A DNA stretch of 64,000 nt. It comes from Patella vulgata. Lineage: Eukaryota > Mollusca > Gastropoda > Patellidae. Below the pieces are notes generated by a model that did no database searches, was not told the DNA's origin, and saw only the letters and a program-made list of their open reading frames with translations. Below, piece by piece: positions 1-13,000 of this stretch (the first letter of the stretch is position 1; the number at the start of each line of letters is the position of its first letter). Where the stretch lies: assembly GCF_932274485.2 (NCBI RefSeq), contig NC_065885.2, positions 32,315,062-32,379,061 on the forward strand, read 5' to 3'. The translations under genes and the position numbers were made by a program.

Positions 1-284
1 TCTTTACATATGAAACCAATATATTCCTATTCAGCTAACACAATTTTCTTTTGTCGTAATCTGTATGTTTGCTTAAAGTAGTCCTTTGGACTGGTCAGGG
101 TTAATACGACCCTCTGACAATTGCCAGTTTACAAACGATATTGACCAATTTAAGATGGTGGGTTTTCCAATTCAGTTTCGTTTTGCTTTGTTTTGTATTC
201 CGTATTTTATAGCAGTCAAAAGGGTCATATATAAGGATACGTGCAAGGACGAAACAGAAGCATTATTTTATGTTTCTGGTTATA

Positions 285-508
285 GGTTCATACTTTTCTG
301 CACCGACCGGAATAACGAAGATGTACATATGCCACGCAGTGTGCTATGATGCAAAGTTTGCTTGGACAGCAACGCCAATATGTACATGGGACATAGGTTT
401 TATTCCCACCCGAAAGACTAGACTCAAGATACGAGGAACTTCTCAAACCCGGGACCTCCAGATTGTCGAGCCAGTACCTCACACACTGGGCCATCATTAC
501 TGCCAAGT
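285..508 (-). repeat. tRNA-derived SINE, family A (degenerate)
   Basis: Reads in reverse: a tRNA-like head (GGCCCAGTGTGTGAGGTACT, then GGTTTGAGAAG as a weak B box), a core, and a tail ending near CTGCACCGACCGGAATAACG. The same order is seen in the better copies at 30856 and 35976. It lies beyond exon 23 of the mosaic gene, presumably in an intron. Confidence 0.65.
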
Positions 509-549
509 CGTAAACAAACTAATATAAAACTATGTAATTCGTCACTTAC

Positions 550-1099
550 TCGCTGTCGCCATCATCGCAGTTGTCTGACAACACACATGAACAGTTGTTT
601 CTCTTAAAATCATTTAAATTATGAAGTGCGTGTAGTTCTGGTCCAATGATAAGTGTTTGTAAACTATCCATATAATTACATCCGATTTTCAGGGCCTGTT
701 CACAATTCAAATAAATGTTATTGATTAAATTAATGTCCATCTTGAAGTCGGTTATTGTAGCATACGTGCTTTGACTGACTATTGACATCCCCTCTTTAGA
801 ATGGTGAAAAATATTTAATACATGGTTTTCATCACTAAAATCACAAGCTACGTCATAAGTCACATCATAGGCTACCGGTTCTGTCAAGTCTGGCTTTACA
901 GATTGCGTTACCGTATACGTTCCAGTCTTCCTATACCCATTTTTATAATAATCTAAACATGAAGTAAACTTTCTACTGGAACATCCCAAGATCTCATCTT
1001 CTCCTGTATTACCCTGGCAATCAATCTGGCCATCACAGACCCATGATTTAGGTATACACGAACCTGCATAGCATTGAAATGAGTCAGTGGAACATCCAT
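550..1099 (-). CDS. Exon 23: LDLa repeat plus fibrinogen/neurexin-IV-like module
   Basis: The exon opens with a full LDLa repeat ([34 protein letters not shown]). It continues into about 145 residues beginning [18 protein letters not shown], with [22 protein letters not shown] and CSCVLSDNC. The SC.....G...SG.Y.......V.CD start, then C.Q.I...C, then C.C....C order resembles the fibrinogen-like half-domain of contactin-associated/neurexin-IV proteins. It ends at a GTAAGT donor (549-544); the rest of the gene is outside the window. Confidence 0.7.
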
Positions 1100-4000
1100 C
1101 TGCAAAAAATTATATCAGAGCTTTAAAATACATGGTGGCCTTACTTCTAAAGGTACGAAACCGGTAAACACGAAGTAACCAAAAATAATATCAAACCTTT
1201 AGACACTTGTTATAATTCTAAAGGTAGAATAAGCCAGTAAACATGGTGTTGCAAATAATAATATCAGAGCTTTAAAACACACAGGGAAAGGTACGAAAAG
1301 TCAACAACAAGTCTGTAGCTATTTTGAAGCACCTTTCTCATCCACCGCGATATATCGTATATGAAAAAAGACAAACCACAACTTTCTTCATCAGACTCAT
1401 CTCTACAGTTGGCCACCATATTACATCTTTTATTTTCTTTTATACATTCTTTATTTTTACACTGCCATTCTTCTGATGTACAGTTTCTAGGCACTATATA
1501 ATTAAAGAGGTATTATATAAGATTAAGGTAAAGAGCTGGCTGTTCTCGCTAAAATAGTTCAAAAATAGATAATGCAAAATGAATATTGAAATTTTCATTA
1601 CCGAGCGAAATTATCAGTGTTTGTAATTTTGATAAGATGTGTGCAGTGATTGTTTATTATCGTAACACTGGTATATTCGAGGCTAAGCCTCGCTTCTCCA
1701 TTTTTAAAATTGAATCATTAAATGTCCGAACCGTTCTAATCTACTTAAAATCGGAGCCTACCAATGGCATCGCATGTTGATTATAGTCTTGTCATGTTAA
1801 TAAATGTCTAATTAATAATTTATATAACATTTAAGGCCTAAAGAAAGACGTGAAATAGGCAGATTTAGCTCTTGCATAGTGTCTGTTTACATAATGTCTA
1901 TTGTTTAATCCAATACAACAAGCGAAATATGGGAGCGACCATTTTGACGGGAAGTTTCTGTTACTGTTGGCATATTGCGTTGCCTGTTTACAAATTTCCA
2001 TCCATAGCCCACTCCATGGCGTTTCTCCGTCTTCATTTTCCCGGTTGGTGTAGAAAAGCAAGATGTTAAACATTACAAACAAATGTAATATTAGTATCAT
2101 ATTCTGATTTTATCCAATCTAATTTTAAAGTGTTCTTCAGTGAGTTTAACTTTTTAAAACAACAGAAATGCTAATATTACCGCATTCCATTTCATCAGAG
2201 TTGTCACCACAGTCGTCTTTAAAATCACAGTAAAAAGCACGAGTAACACAGCGACCATTTTTACAAGTGAAGCTAGTATTTGGGCACGAATAGCTGAAAT
2301 CTAGAAATGGAAGGAACAAATAAAGAAAAGAAAAATAATTTTGAAGGACTAACATAATTATATAAACTACATTTAAGGGCAGCCTTGGAGGCTCGGTAAG
2401 TAGGACTTTGACTTACTAAGTGGTGCCCGGCGGGGTGGAGGGGTCTGACAAGCAACTGTCGTTCGAAACATACAGAAAACCTCGGCGTGTACGTAAAAGA
2501 ACCGTTGACGGTTGGAATTCGATGAAAAGCGCAGAGTTATCTTCCCACCATGGCAATTACATTAAATTGAAAATTAATTTTTTATCAAACGCTGATGATT
2601 TCATAAGCTCTAATGCCTCTGTAATGCAATTATCCATGACTATAAATGTTTTGCTTACCACAATGATTTTCGTCACTACCGTCTTTACAATCTTTGTTTC
2701 CATTACAAACAAATACTAACGCTATATATTCTAAATTATCACACATAAATGCATTTCCTCTCTCACTGAACTCGGGGTCTTCTTTCTTTATTATAATATT
2801 ACCTGTATATAAACAAACGGTTGCCATACAAGATACGCCCACATTTTGCAAGAGATGGGCCAAGAACAAACTAAAAAAAACACCCGATTTTTCGTACAAT
2901 CGGGGGACATAATCCAAGACGTTACAGTCCTATATACGCAAGTATCGTCAGCAACCTATATTTTAAGTTTCATTAAAATCGTATAAAAATTGCGACCTTA
3001 AGTGGACCCACAGCCGTGGTATTACATAATTCTACACTATTTGCGTACGAAGAGCGGCCATTTTGTAGAGCAGTTTTAGTCCGATTTTCACGAAATTCGA
3101 ACTCAACAGTCATTAGGGTGTAACGGTGCTAAAAATAACCCCGATTTTTCCTACAACCAGGGGCCATAATCCAAGAAGTTACGGTCCGATACGCATAAGT
3201 ATCGACAGGAACCTAAATCGTTGGGATATAAACAAATGTTTATATTATTATACAAGTCTCGTCAATGTCCACAACTTTAGTATTACATGTACATTTTGAG
3301 TTTAGAACTCAGTCGTCATGATGGTGTAACGGCGATATATACTAAACAGTAAAAAAAACCATCAGTACGGTTTCAAATTCAGCTAGGCCCTTTAATCAAA
3401 TCATTCGACAAAACGACTTACTAAATGGATCAAAGCAATTTTTTTGTGAACAGTATGTTGACACATTAGTGATTAATTCATCGCAATTCCAAGACATTAC
3501 GAAAAGGTTTATAGTCTGTACACAGTCTATACATCAGTATCTGATGTGTCTGTACATGGAGTGGACCAGACGATTGATGAACGCAATTGACACCTGGTAC
3601 CACACTCTTAGAAAAGCCTGGCGCAATCCATCGGCTGTGTTTGGTCTCGGTACGACGTTATTAAGCTTCCTCTGAATATCGAATATCAAAGGGAACATTT
3701 TATCAAATTCCGTCAAAATCGGATAAAACTTGTGACCTTTGTTCACAAGCTACAAACGCGAGTTTTCGTACAATCAGAGGTCATAATCCATAAATTCAGT
3801 ATCAAAAGGAACCGAGACCTTAGAGATATAAACCTATATTTCAAGTCTCGTCAAAATCGGATAAAACATGTAAACTATAGAGTGTCCACAAACAAACTCT
3901 GGACGGGCGGGCGGACCAACAGGGGCGACGACAATTCACGTCCACAAACGAACGAAATTGGATATCAATATGATGTCCGTTCCAACTAATCTTCAATAGA

Positions 4001-7000
4001 AGGCTTGATCTCGCTTTAACTTCATGTCTGTTCTAAAACTCGCGGTCGTTGCTTCACGAAGATGGGTCTTACCAAGACGACTAGCTTGATCCACACAGAG
4101 AAAGCTTGCATTCTTGGGAGCGGCCATATTTTCAATATAATTATTGTGAATTTGTATTGAATCATTATTTCGACAACTGGAAATCAATCTAGTAGTAATT
4201 TTGTATTACAACTCACGTGTACTCTCTGCATGTGAATGTTGTGATATTTGTCGTTCACATATAAACTGACTACCAAGGTTATAGGCACATGCTACGTTAT
4301 GCCAGGAATTTACAAATCTACTGGAGGTTATTCTCATCAAAACACAGTCTTCTAATCCCACTCCATTTGGTTCGTTATCAGCCCTATAAGTAAATATATC
4401 AATTACAGACACAAGGAGAATGTAAATTACGAACGTTGATTGTTATTGTTAACCTTTTGCTTTGTTATGTCAATGCCACATATTCCGAACGAAGTGGGAA
4501 AACATAAGAGAGCATACATCGGGAGTAAATGAAACCAATTGTCTTACATTGTGCTGCGTGTGTCTAAAATATGTTTGGCTAAACTCCGGACGAATAGCGC
4601 TTAACGTCGAGATAATTTTAATATAAGAAATTATTTACCAGCTAGTAAATGCCAGTGGGTTACCATTTTCCCATCTCATTTCACCTCCTCTCTTTCGTAA
4701 TCCTGATGATAAAAGAAACAATATCTTATTGTGCCTTTTGTATTTACAAATAAAACAGTAAAAGATGGACTGGTTTGCACTTTGCAACCTTCTGAATTTT
4801 ATCATAATAATTATATAATGCCGTTAACAATTTTGCGATCATTTCGTACACAATTCGTACTTTCTATGCGTGGACTGTAACGGTATGTTCCAAGTGACCG
4901 GAGAAAGTGTGTGCTCAGATGCGCAGGCTACACCAAGAACGGTTGCCGATATCAGATTGTCACCCAACAGAACAAGTCACATTTTGATTCTCACTTCTCT
5001 CACGTTGCTGGTAATCGTCCAATCTTTATAGCATACGTATATTATTGAAAGAAAGTCCAATGATTTTAAGTTACCAATATATATATCTTGCGATGAAAGA
5101 CTCCATTTTGTAGTCAGAAAGTAGTAGATTTTTCGGGTTTTTTCTGCATTTTCAAGGCAAGCAAGGTGTCCGCCGTCATCTCTACAAATCACTGATGCCT
5201 GTACCCAAGATATTCCCTCTAGCCGGTTGTATAACTTGTAACAAGTCTGTTTATAATTAATCCACCCTTCTGCACATTCTATGCTACTATTTTCTACAAT
5301 GTCAAAAAGAACAAATTCAACAAAAAATTTTAAAAAAAAAATGACAGCTTATTCTAACCTCCATAGTAAAGTGTCCGTTTTGATCTTTTATCAACATAAC
5401 GAAAGCTATTTTTTGGTTTGAAATTGGCAAAAAGTCAATTAAAAACTCTGCCAATCATGATACTAAACAAGTTCTACGCCCATCATTCCGTGACTTTCCA
5501 TACCGGAGCTATGCCCCTTTTCGAAAACCTTGCAAACGCGTTATAGTCTTTATCCGATTTAAAGCATTGAAACAAAGAGTGGATGAAGCCTATGGATTTT
5601 CACAATTCTCCACCCATCTGTTGCAAAATATGGGCGTATCTTGTTTGATTAAAACAAGTACATGTACTCAAATTAAAACAGGGTATACTGTCACATTTTG
5701 GACCACTTCATACTACTTATTTTTGGAAGCTCACATTGCTAAAAATCATAGTTTTACTTTTGTATTCGATCTGTCGATGAAAAATGAAAAGACAAATTTA
5801 CCTTCCTCTTCTACATGTTGATCCACGGTCTCAAATGAGTATTTGAAAAGGAAACCAGTTCCTGGTTCCACAAATCTCGAAGAGTTAAGCGTATTAAAAT
5901 CAACAGTGAGTATACCCCAGTTAGAGTATATAGTGCTGGGTGGATGATTATAGTTGCAGTAACGTCCTATTATTTGTTTACGTTTCAAATGATCAGTATC
6001 ACTAATAGTTACTGACCCTTCCAGACATGTTTCATCTGTACTCATAACGTTAAAGTTTAAAATCTCTAATTTCACATAGTTTTGTTTCACAACAGGGGCT
6101 TCAATACTCCATCGACATGTAAGCGACCGCTCATAATTATTTGGAAAATACATAGAACTTAAATAACCGCACTTTTCATTACATTGCTGAACCTTTGCTG
6201 AACATTTAAAATCGTATACATAATTACATCCGCCACATTTTTCTATAACAAAAAAAAAATAAATAAATAAACAAAAAACTCATTTTTGCGATCTATTATT
6301 GCTAGATTTAAGTCGTCGTTGGTGTCGTGAACGGTGTAGGTATGCTATTACTACAAGATTACTATTTATATAACATCTGACACCACTTATCGTTGAACAA
6401 GTTTACAAGACCAGTTTACACGAATTACTTATTTCGTTTAAAAGAATTAGTTATTTCGTTTAAAAGAATTAATTATTTCGTTTAAGAGAATTAATTATTT
6501 CGTTTAAACGAAATAACACTTTGTATAAATGAAAAAGTATTTCGTATTAACGAAATGATATTTCGTATTAAAACGAAATAATTAATTCGTTAACACGAAA
6601 CAACTAATTCGTTTAAACGAAATAAATACATAATAATATTTCGTGTTAAAACGAAATAATTAATTCGTTTAAACGAAATAATATTTCGTATTGAGGTAAA
6701 AACATTAATATGATTTCCTTAATACGAAGTGTTATTTCCTTAATACGAAGTGTTATTTCCGTAATACGAGATATTATGTCGTTTAAACGAATTAATTTTA
6801 AAAAAAAAAAAAAATTGTTTACACGAATTAACTATTTCGAATGATATTTCGCCAAAACGATTTTTTTATTTCATTTAACGAATTAATATACATGTATGTT
6901 CAAACGAAATAACATATCAGTTTATATAAATATATAAGAGTGGAATCATACACTTAAGGGGCTCTGTATATTTATACACTAATGTATAGAACAGAAAGTC

Positions 7001-10000
7001 AATTGTTCTTATTAAACCTTTATATTGTATGCATTTGAATATACCTTACCGTCATAAGAAATGTTGAATACAAAGCCACGAGCAGGAAAATTCAGTGACT
7101 CCAGGCAAGATAAAAACAGTATCTCGATTGCATTATTACTTGATCTTAGTCTAGCACCTTAAAAAAACACAATTTAAAAATGTATTTATGAAATGAAATG
7201 GGGTTTAGCGTCCTACTTTTCTGCACCGACTGGGCTAATGAAGCCGGGCATACCCCATGCAGTGTGCTATAAGGGAATTTTGCCTAGACAGCGGCGTTAC
7301 GGCCTACTCTTATATCGAATTGCAATTCCCAAGGGTTCTTTTACGTGTGCGCGAATGTGTATATGGGATCTCTCTCGAAAGAGAGATCGAGAGATGGGGA
7401 GAAAGAGAGACAAAGCCAGAATCAGAGACAGATAAACGTCAACTCAACACAAACCAGGTCATTTGAGGTTCAAATTTATTTTAATAATTCGCTTGGTCTG
7501 GCGAACCTACTCTTTGTTACGTACAATTGGGGGATATAAACCACACCACTTGACTCAATGGCAGACCTTATAATCTCAAGTCCCACGCGTTAGACCACTA
7601 GCGACCTCCCAACCAGGCTTACGCAATACAACTTCTACAGCACATTACAGTGAAATCCCTCTATTAAGACCACCTGTGGGACTGTCTAGGTGTGGTCTTA
7701 ATAGTGAGTTGGTCTCATTACTGAGTGAGCATGCTTGAGGCAATTTGAAAGAAAAACAGACAGTGTTAGGTAAATTATATAGACATATGTGGCTGGAGAT
7801 TTGACGTTGTGTTGGCAGGCAGGAACACGACCTTGGCATTTGATAGTTTCATATCCGGGTGGCCCGGAGCATTGTCCATGAATAGCAAAACGTTTCTTTT
7901 ATTCATCTTCATTTTTCGATTAAAATCCTGCAACCATTCTTTAAACAAAAATCCTGTCATCCATGCTTTTTTATTGGATCTCCACGTAACCGTATAGTTT
8001 TTTTTATTTAGTGTACATGAAAAATTGTATCTAAGAATTACCTTTATAGTTCTGCTGTTTTGTATTTGATATTGTTAAATAGTCCGACCAAATCGCTGTA
8101 GAGTATTGTTTAATTCTAAGTTCATCCTGGCAAGTTTTCTTTGAACAATGAAAAAATATAAGCATGAACACTGATTTAATTGGCGTATGAAAACTGCAGT
8201 GTACAAAATTATAATGATAATATATTTTCTTTCTTTTTAAAATATACGGCGGCCATATTTGTTTTATTTGTAAAGAAATGTGGTCACCATGTTAACATAT
8301 ACCACCGCAAATTCAACAATATAATTCTAGCCTAAAACAGACATCATTCTGCACATGGAGAACTATATAGTTTGGGGATAGCTCTATAGAAAAAATAGTA
8401 TGGGGTTCTAAGCAATTTCATACACACAAATACTAAATAAACATTTTTAATTTCATTACATATGAAAATGGAAGCGAAATAAATACTTCTTAAAATTCGC
8501 AAAGCGTACTTAGTGTTTTTGACTAAATTCGTCGAAATTGGAATTAAAATGTCAACCATTAGCTTCGTGTCTGTTCCCACACTGATCATCAGTGAATATT
8601 CGCTAGGCCGCTATAATCACTGATAAGGATGACATCGATGCGACTTAATGAGCCACAAATATTAACTTTTTTCCTCCGACAAATTAAATTCTAAAACATT
8701 TTCTTTATGTATTATAAAAATAAATAAAGACGTTTGAAGTATTTGTAGGTAAAAATTTATTTCCTATTTAGCGTAAATGGGTATTAAAATGAGTAAAATG
8801 CACCATTCTGCTTCAACCAGTAACGTCTTATGTAAACAATGCACGCGTCATTGAGCCAATGATTGACACCGCGTACCGAGAGTCTGGGACGTGTTATAAA
8901 TATTTGACGAAAAGTTTCATTGTCCATGCGTAACCAGGGTTTTTTTTTATGTGGTTGATTATCCAGTATTTTGGCAAAGTCAAGTAAGAGTTGCGCCCCT
9001 CTCGCAATAAATCCCATAATGCTTCCATTCATATAAACAAACATGAATCGTGACGTCGAATTAGGGTTAATTTTTAAAAATCATAGATATGGCTGGCTCA
9101 AGAAGAGAGAAAGTTTACAATAAAAAGAATTAAGTGTGTTGAATATTGAACTAGCAATGCAATCAGATGGATTTTCTAAAATGACATTCTTAAATTAATT
9201 TCATGGGTGTCAACATCTTATTTTAGGCCTAGTTACCTCCCTTAGACTTTGTTTACGATAATGTAAAAGACCGGATAATCTAGCCAATGACCTATTATGC
9301 TCACATGTTAACAACGCATCCAGACTAATATTCGCAGAATATTTGTTTCAGGATGATAGAGACTAAGCTAATTTTAGACCGGCGGCATTAGTTTCGTATT
9401 ATAGTCAACCTATACACACCCAATCTCCTATCTGTTACCTATGGCACTTTGGCAGCCAATAAGTACCCCCTTCTTCTTGCCTTCCCACCAACGAGGACCA
9501 CGACGAAGCTAAGAAGCCGAGAGAAATGGTAACAATGTCGCCCATTCTTGCTTTAGCTAAGCTACAAATTCAAGGTTGCAAGAAATAATCAGTGTAAAGC
9601 CAAGAACTCCCTCCCTTGCCTTCTTGCCTTCGCACCTCGTTGACGCGAAGGCAAGATGGGGTGAGAGAGGGAGAGAGAGAAGTGGGGTTTAACGTCCACT
9701 CGACACAAACTAGGTCATTTCGGGACTAACACATGGTTCAATTTTATTTCAATAATTCGCTTGCGCCTGTCTATAGCAGTGGGAGGAAACCGGAGGACCC
9801 GGAAAAAAACCTACGAGGTTGGACAAGCGACCATACTCCTTGTCACGTACAACCGGGGAATCGAAACGACGCCAGTTGACTCTATGACATACCTTATGAT
9901 ACAGCGCGCACGTGCTAACCATTCGGCCATCCACCCCTCCGGGCGAGAGGGTACTTGTCGGCTTTCATATTTATCATTGTAGACAATAAATTCAGGACTG

Positions 10001-13000
10001 GTGAAAACACAATAAAAAAAGACAGAAAGAAAGAAAGAATTTGATAATATAACCTACCTCGACTGGTGCCAGGCTTACATCTAAGATATCTAAAATAAGA
10101 TACCTATCAACGGGAATACGAATTATTACGATTATATTTACACCCGTATCATATAATGGATAAGATGGAGAGGAGTATAAGCCACCAGTCATATTTATTT
10201 CTCTCTTAAAATGATTTCCTTCCCGAACACCTAAAAATATAACAACTTATTTCGTTATCTGAACTCTATACTGATAAACAAAAAAATCTTTAGTCAGATT
10301 AGTATAGCTACGCCATTATTTTAGTGCAGTTATGCGTTTTTGTCCAGAGAGTTATTCGTGGTCAAAAGTAAGCGAGGTGACACTATGTGTCCGCATGATT
10401 GGCCATTTTGGATCGATCATGAAGGTGTATCAGCCTTGTATTTCCTTGATATCTGACGTTTTGCTAGTTTTAAACAAACTCTAACGTAGTAAAGAAGGTA
10501 TAACGACTGCTCTTCTACTATTTCACATCGTATTCCGCTTAACGACCTGCCCGAAAATAGAGACCTGAAAATACATGGATTATACAATCCTTGCTTTTTT
10601 ATTTTTATTTTTTTTTGTGTGTGGAAATGTCTATGGTATGTTCACTCTTCTTTCAGTACGAAATTATAAACTAATGTATGTGCAAAATAAATACAATACA
10701 CATTTTAGTTTCTACGTGACGGTCTCAAATTGCAAATTGGAAACTTGTAAATTAAATGCCCTACCTCAAAATTAAACGGATGTGTTTAAGCTTAACAGAG
10801 ATAAAATCATAATGTTCTTGGTTGGTTGTAAACAATTTTTACAACTTTCTAAACTGTAGTCTAAATGTTAATCTACTTCAAACTAAATTAGTAACTGATC
10901 TCTGATTAACTACGACAACCAGTATTTTATGACAATATATGAACACGCCTTACCGTCTGCACATATTCTCTGTCCGTAAATATCAGTGACGTCATCTATG
11001 ATGTTCATTTTATCAAGAAAATGATGGTTATATCTATAGGGCATACGAAGGAGACAGGTATCGTTATTGAATTGTATTGAATTACAAACAGGATTCGAAC
11101 TGTTTTTACATTTACCAATACAGTTGTTTATGTCTATACTTGGAAAAGACTTTTCGGTAGCAGCTAGTGGCAGGCCCAACTTCCTTCCTGGTTCCAAGCC
11201 GTATCCAAAAGTTGTACTACCAGATGGGCATGTTAATTTCCTCTGAACTGGAATTAGTAGGATACAAAATAAACATCCTCTAAAATAACATAAATATTTC
11301 ATTGAATATTTTCTTTCCCCAATATTGAAATACGCGTATGCTCCATCATTTTTCTTTAAACAATTAACCTTGCGCGGTGATAACTCCCCGATATATATCT
11401 ATTCTAGACAAAATCAACTATTAACGTCCTAGGGGCAGGTCTAGTCAGAGACGAGTCGCTTGATCCGCAATCACCTTGTGCCTGGATGAACAGGTCTTTA
11501 GCTCAGAAGCTTTGTTAATTCGCAACCAGGCAATAATTTTCTAGTATTTCTTGCGTTTTTATTACCTCTTGGCAATGACTGCAAAGGATATCTAATAGTC
11601 GCGTTTACCAGCTTACTCAATGAAAACTAAAAGGGCAGCACCATTGAGCTGACATTGTCAGGATAAATTAACGATTTCGTAGCGTCTGTTTTCACTTTTC
11701 GGAGACGCGGTGCAAACTGTGATTTCCCGTTAAGAAATATATTCGCCAGCAATTAAACATCATGATTCCAAAAGCTGTTTTCTCAAAACCAATATATAAA
11801 TAATGATAAATGTTCGGCAACTAAGCATCTGCGAATTGTAAAGGGTACAGAACAAAACATCTTTCAGAGGAAGCATACTATATTTACCGTAACGAAGACA
11901 GCCAACAAGTTCCAGTTTAAGACATGGTGAATGATGATAATCTACTACATCTATTCTCAGGAATCGAGTTAAAATATCATTATCAAACAGATAGAGTTGT
12001 TCCGAAAAAGCTTCAACAGTGTAGGTAAAATACTGGAATACATTACAAAATATAACAAAAAGCAGTATGTGTGATGTGTGAGGTGATCTAACATGTAGGC
12101 TAATGGTTTTGGAAACAGTTGTTCATAACCTCGTAGGAATCGGGTTACAACTTGTAACATCGTAGGTAAAATTGGCGAATAGGAATAATACTTATAGTGT
12201 GGATTTTCAATGCATCATCATCTTCTCAAGAATAAAATTATTCACTGCTACCGTGATTCACAGCAAAAGTATCACTCTAATATTTACGAAAGGGTTTCTG
12301 GTATGGTTTAAGTTATATTGAGATTGAAAAACACACAGGCCACACCGGTGTGATTTTCTGTTCATTGGGGTCATAATACACAAAAACTAACTTGAATCGC
12401 GTTAAAGATGTTTTGTTTAAAATTTCAAAACTTCAAGAATTGGAAACAAAAGTTTTGAACAGCATAACAAAGTATTAAGTAAGTCTTTTTCCAGATGAAA
12501 TAATATAATTAGATGTTGACCCACCTTCATTTTGCCGGTATTGTTATTAATAGATGTCAAGTTATTTGAATTCATTCCATACTTGATTGTAAATACTTTT
12601 GGAAACGATCTTCTTTCTCCGTGTGGAACATCATTAATCCAAACACCTTGAACCGTTGTTGGAATCAATAGATCTATCTGTTAATTTATGGTACAATATA
12701 TATATAAATAATGAGTGAATGACTAAATGGGGTTTAACATCAAACCGGGCTAATGAAGATCAGCTAGCATGTCATATAGTGTGCCATGGGGAATATTTTG
12801 CGTGAAGAGCAACTGGGATATTTTACGTGCACGCCACACGAACGACTAGGCACTTTCGTTGACAGGCCCCCCATCCCGCATCCTGCACAGAGCAACTTTA
12901 GCAGCCATTACCGGTATCGAACCAGGGACCCACAGGCTAGCGAGCCTTCATCCTACTCATTGAATAAAAATATATTAAATGGCCATTATGTAAGGTTAGA

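Noticed and set aside
9678-9944. tRNA gene on the minus strand
   Set aside because: A- and B-box-like motifs are present but the body is a SINE with a long tail and several sister copies; no full cloverleaf is apparent.
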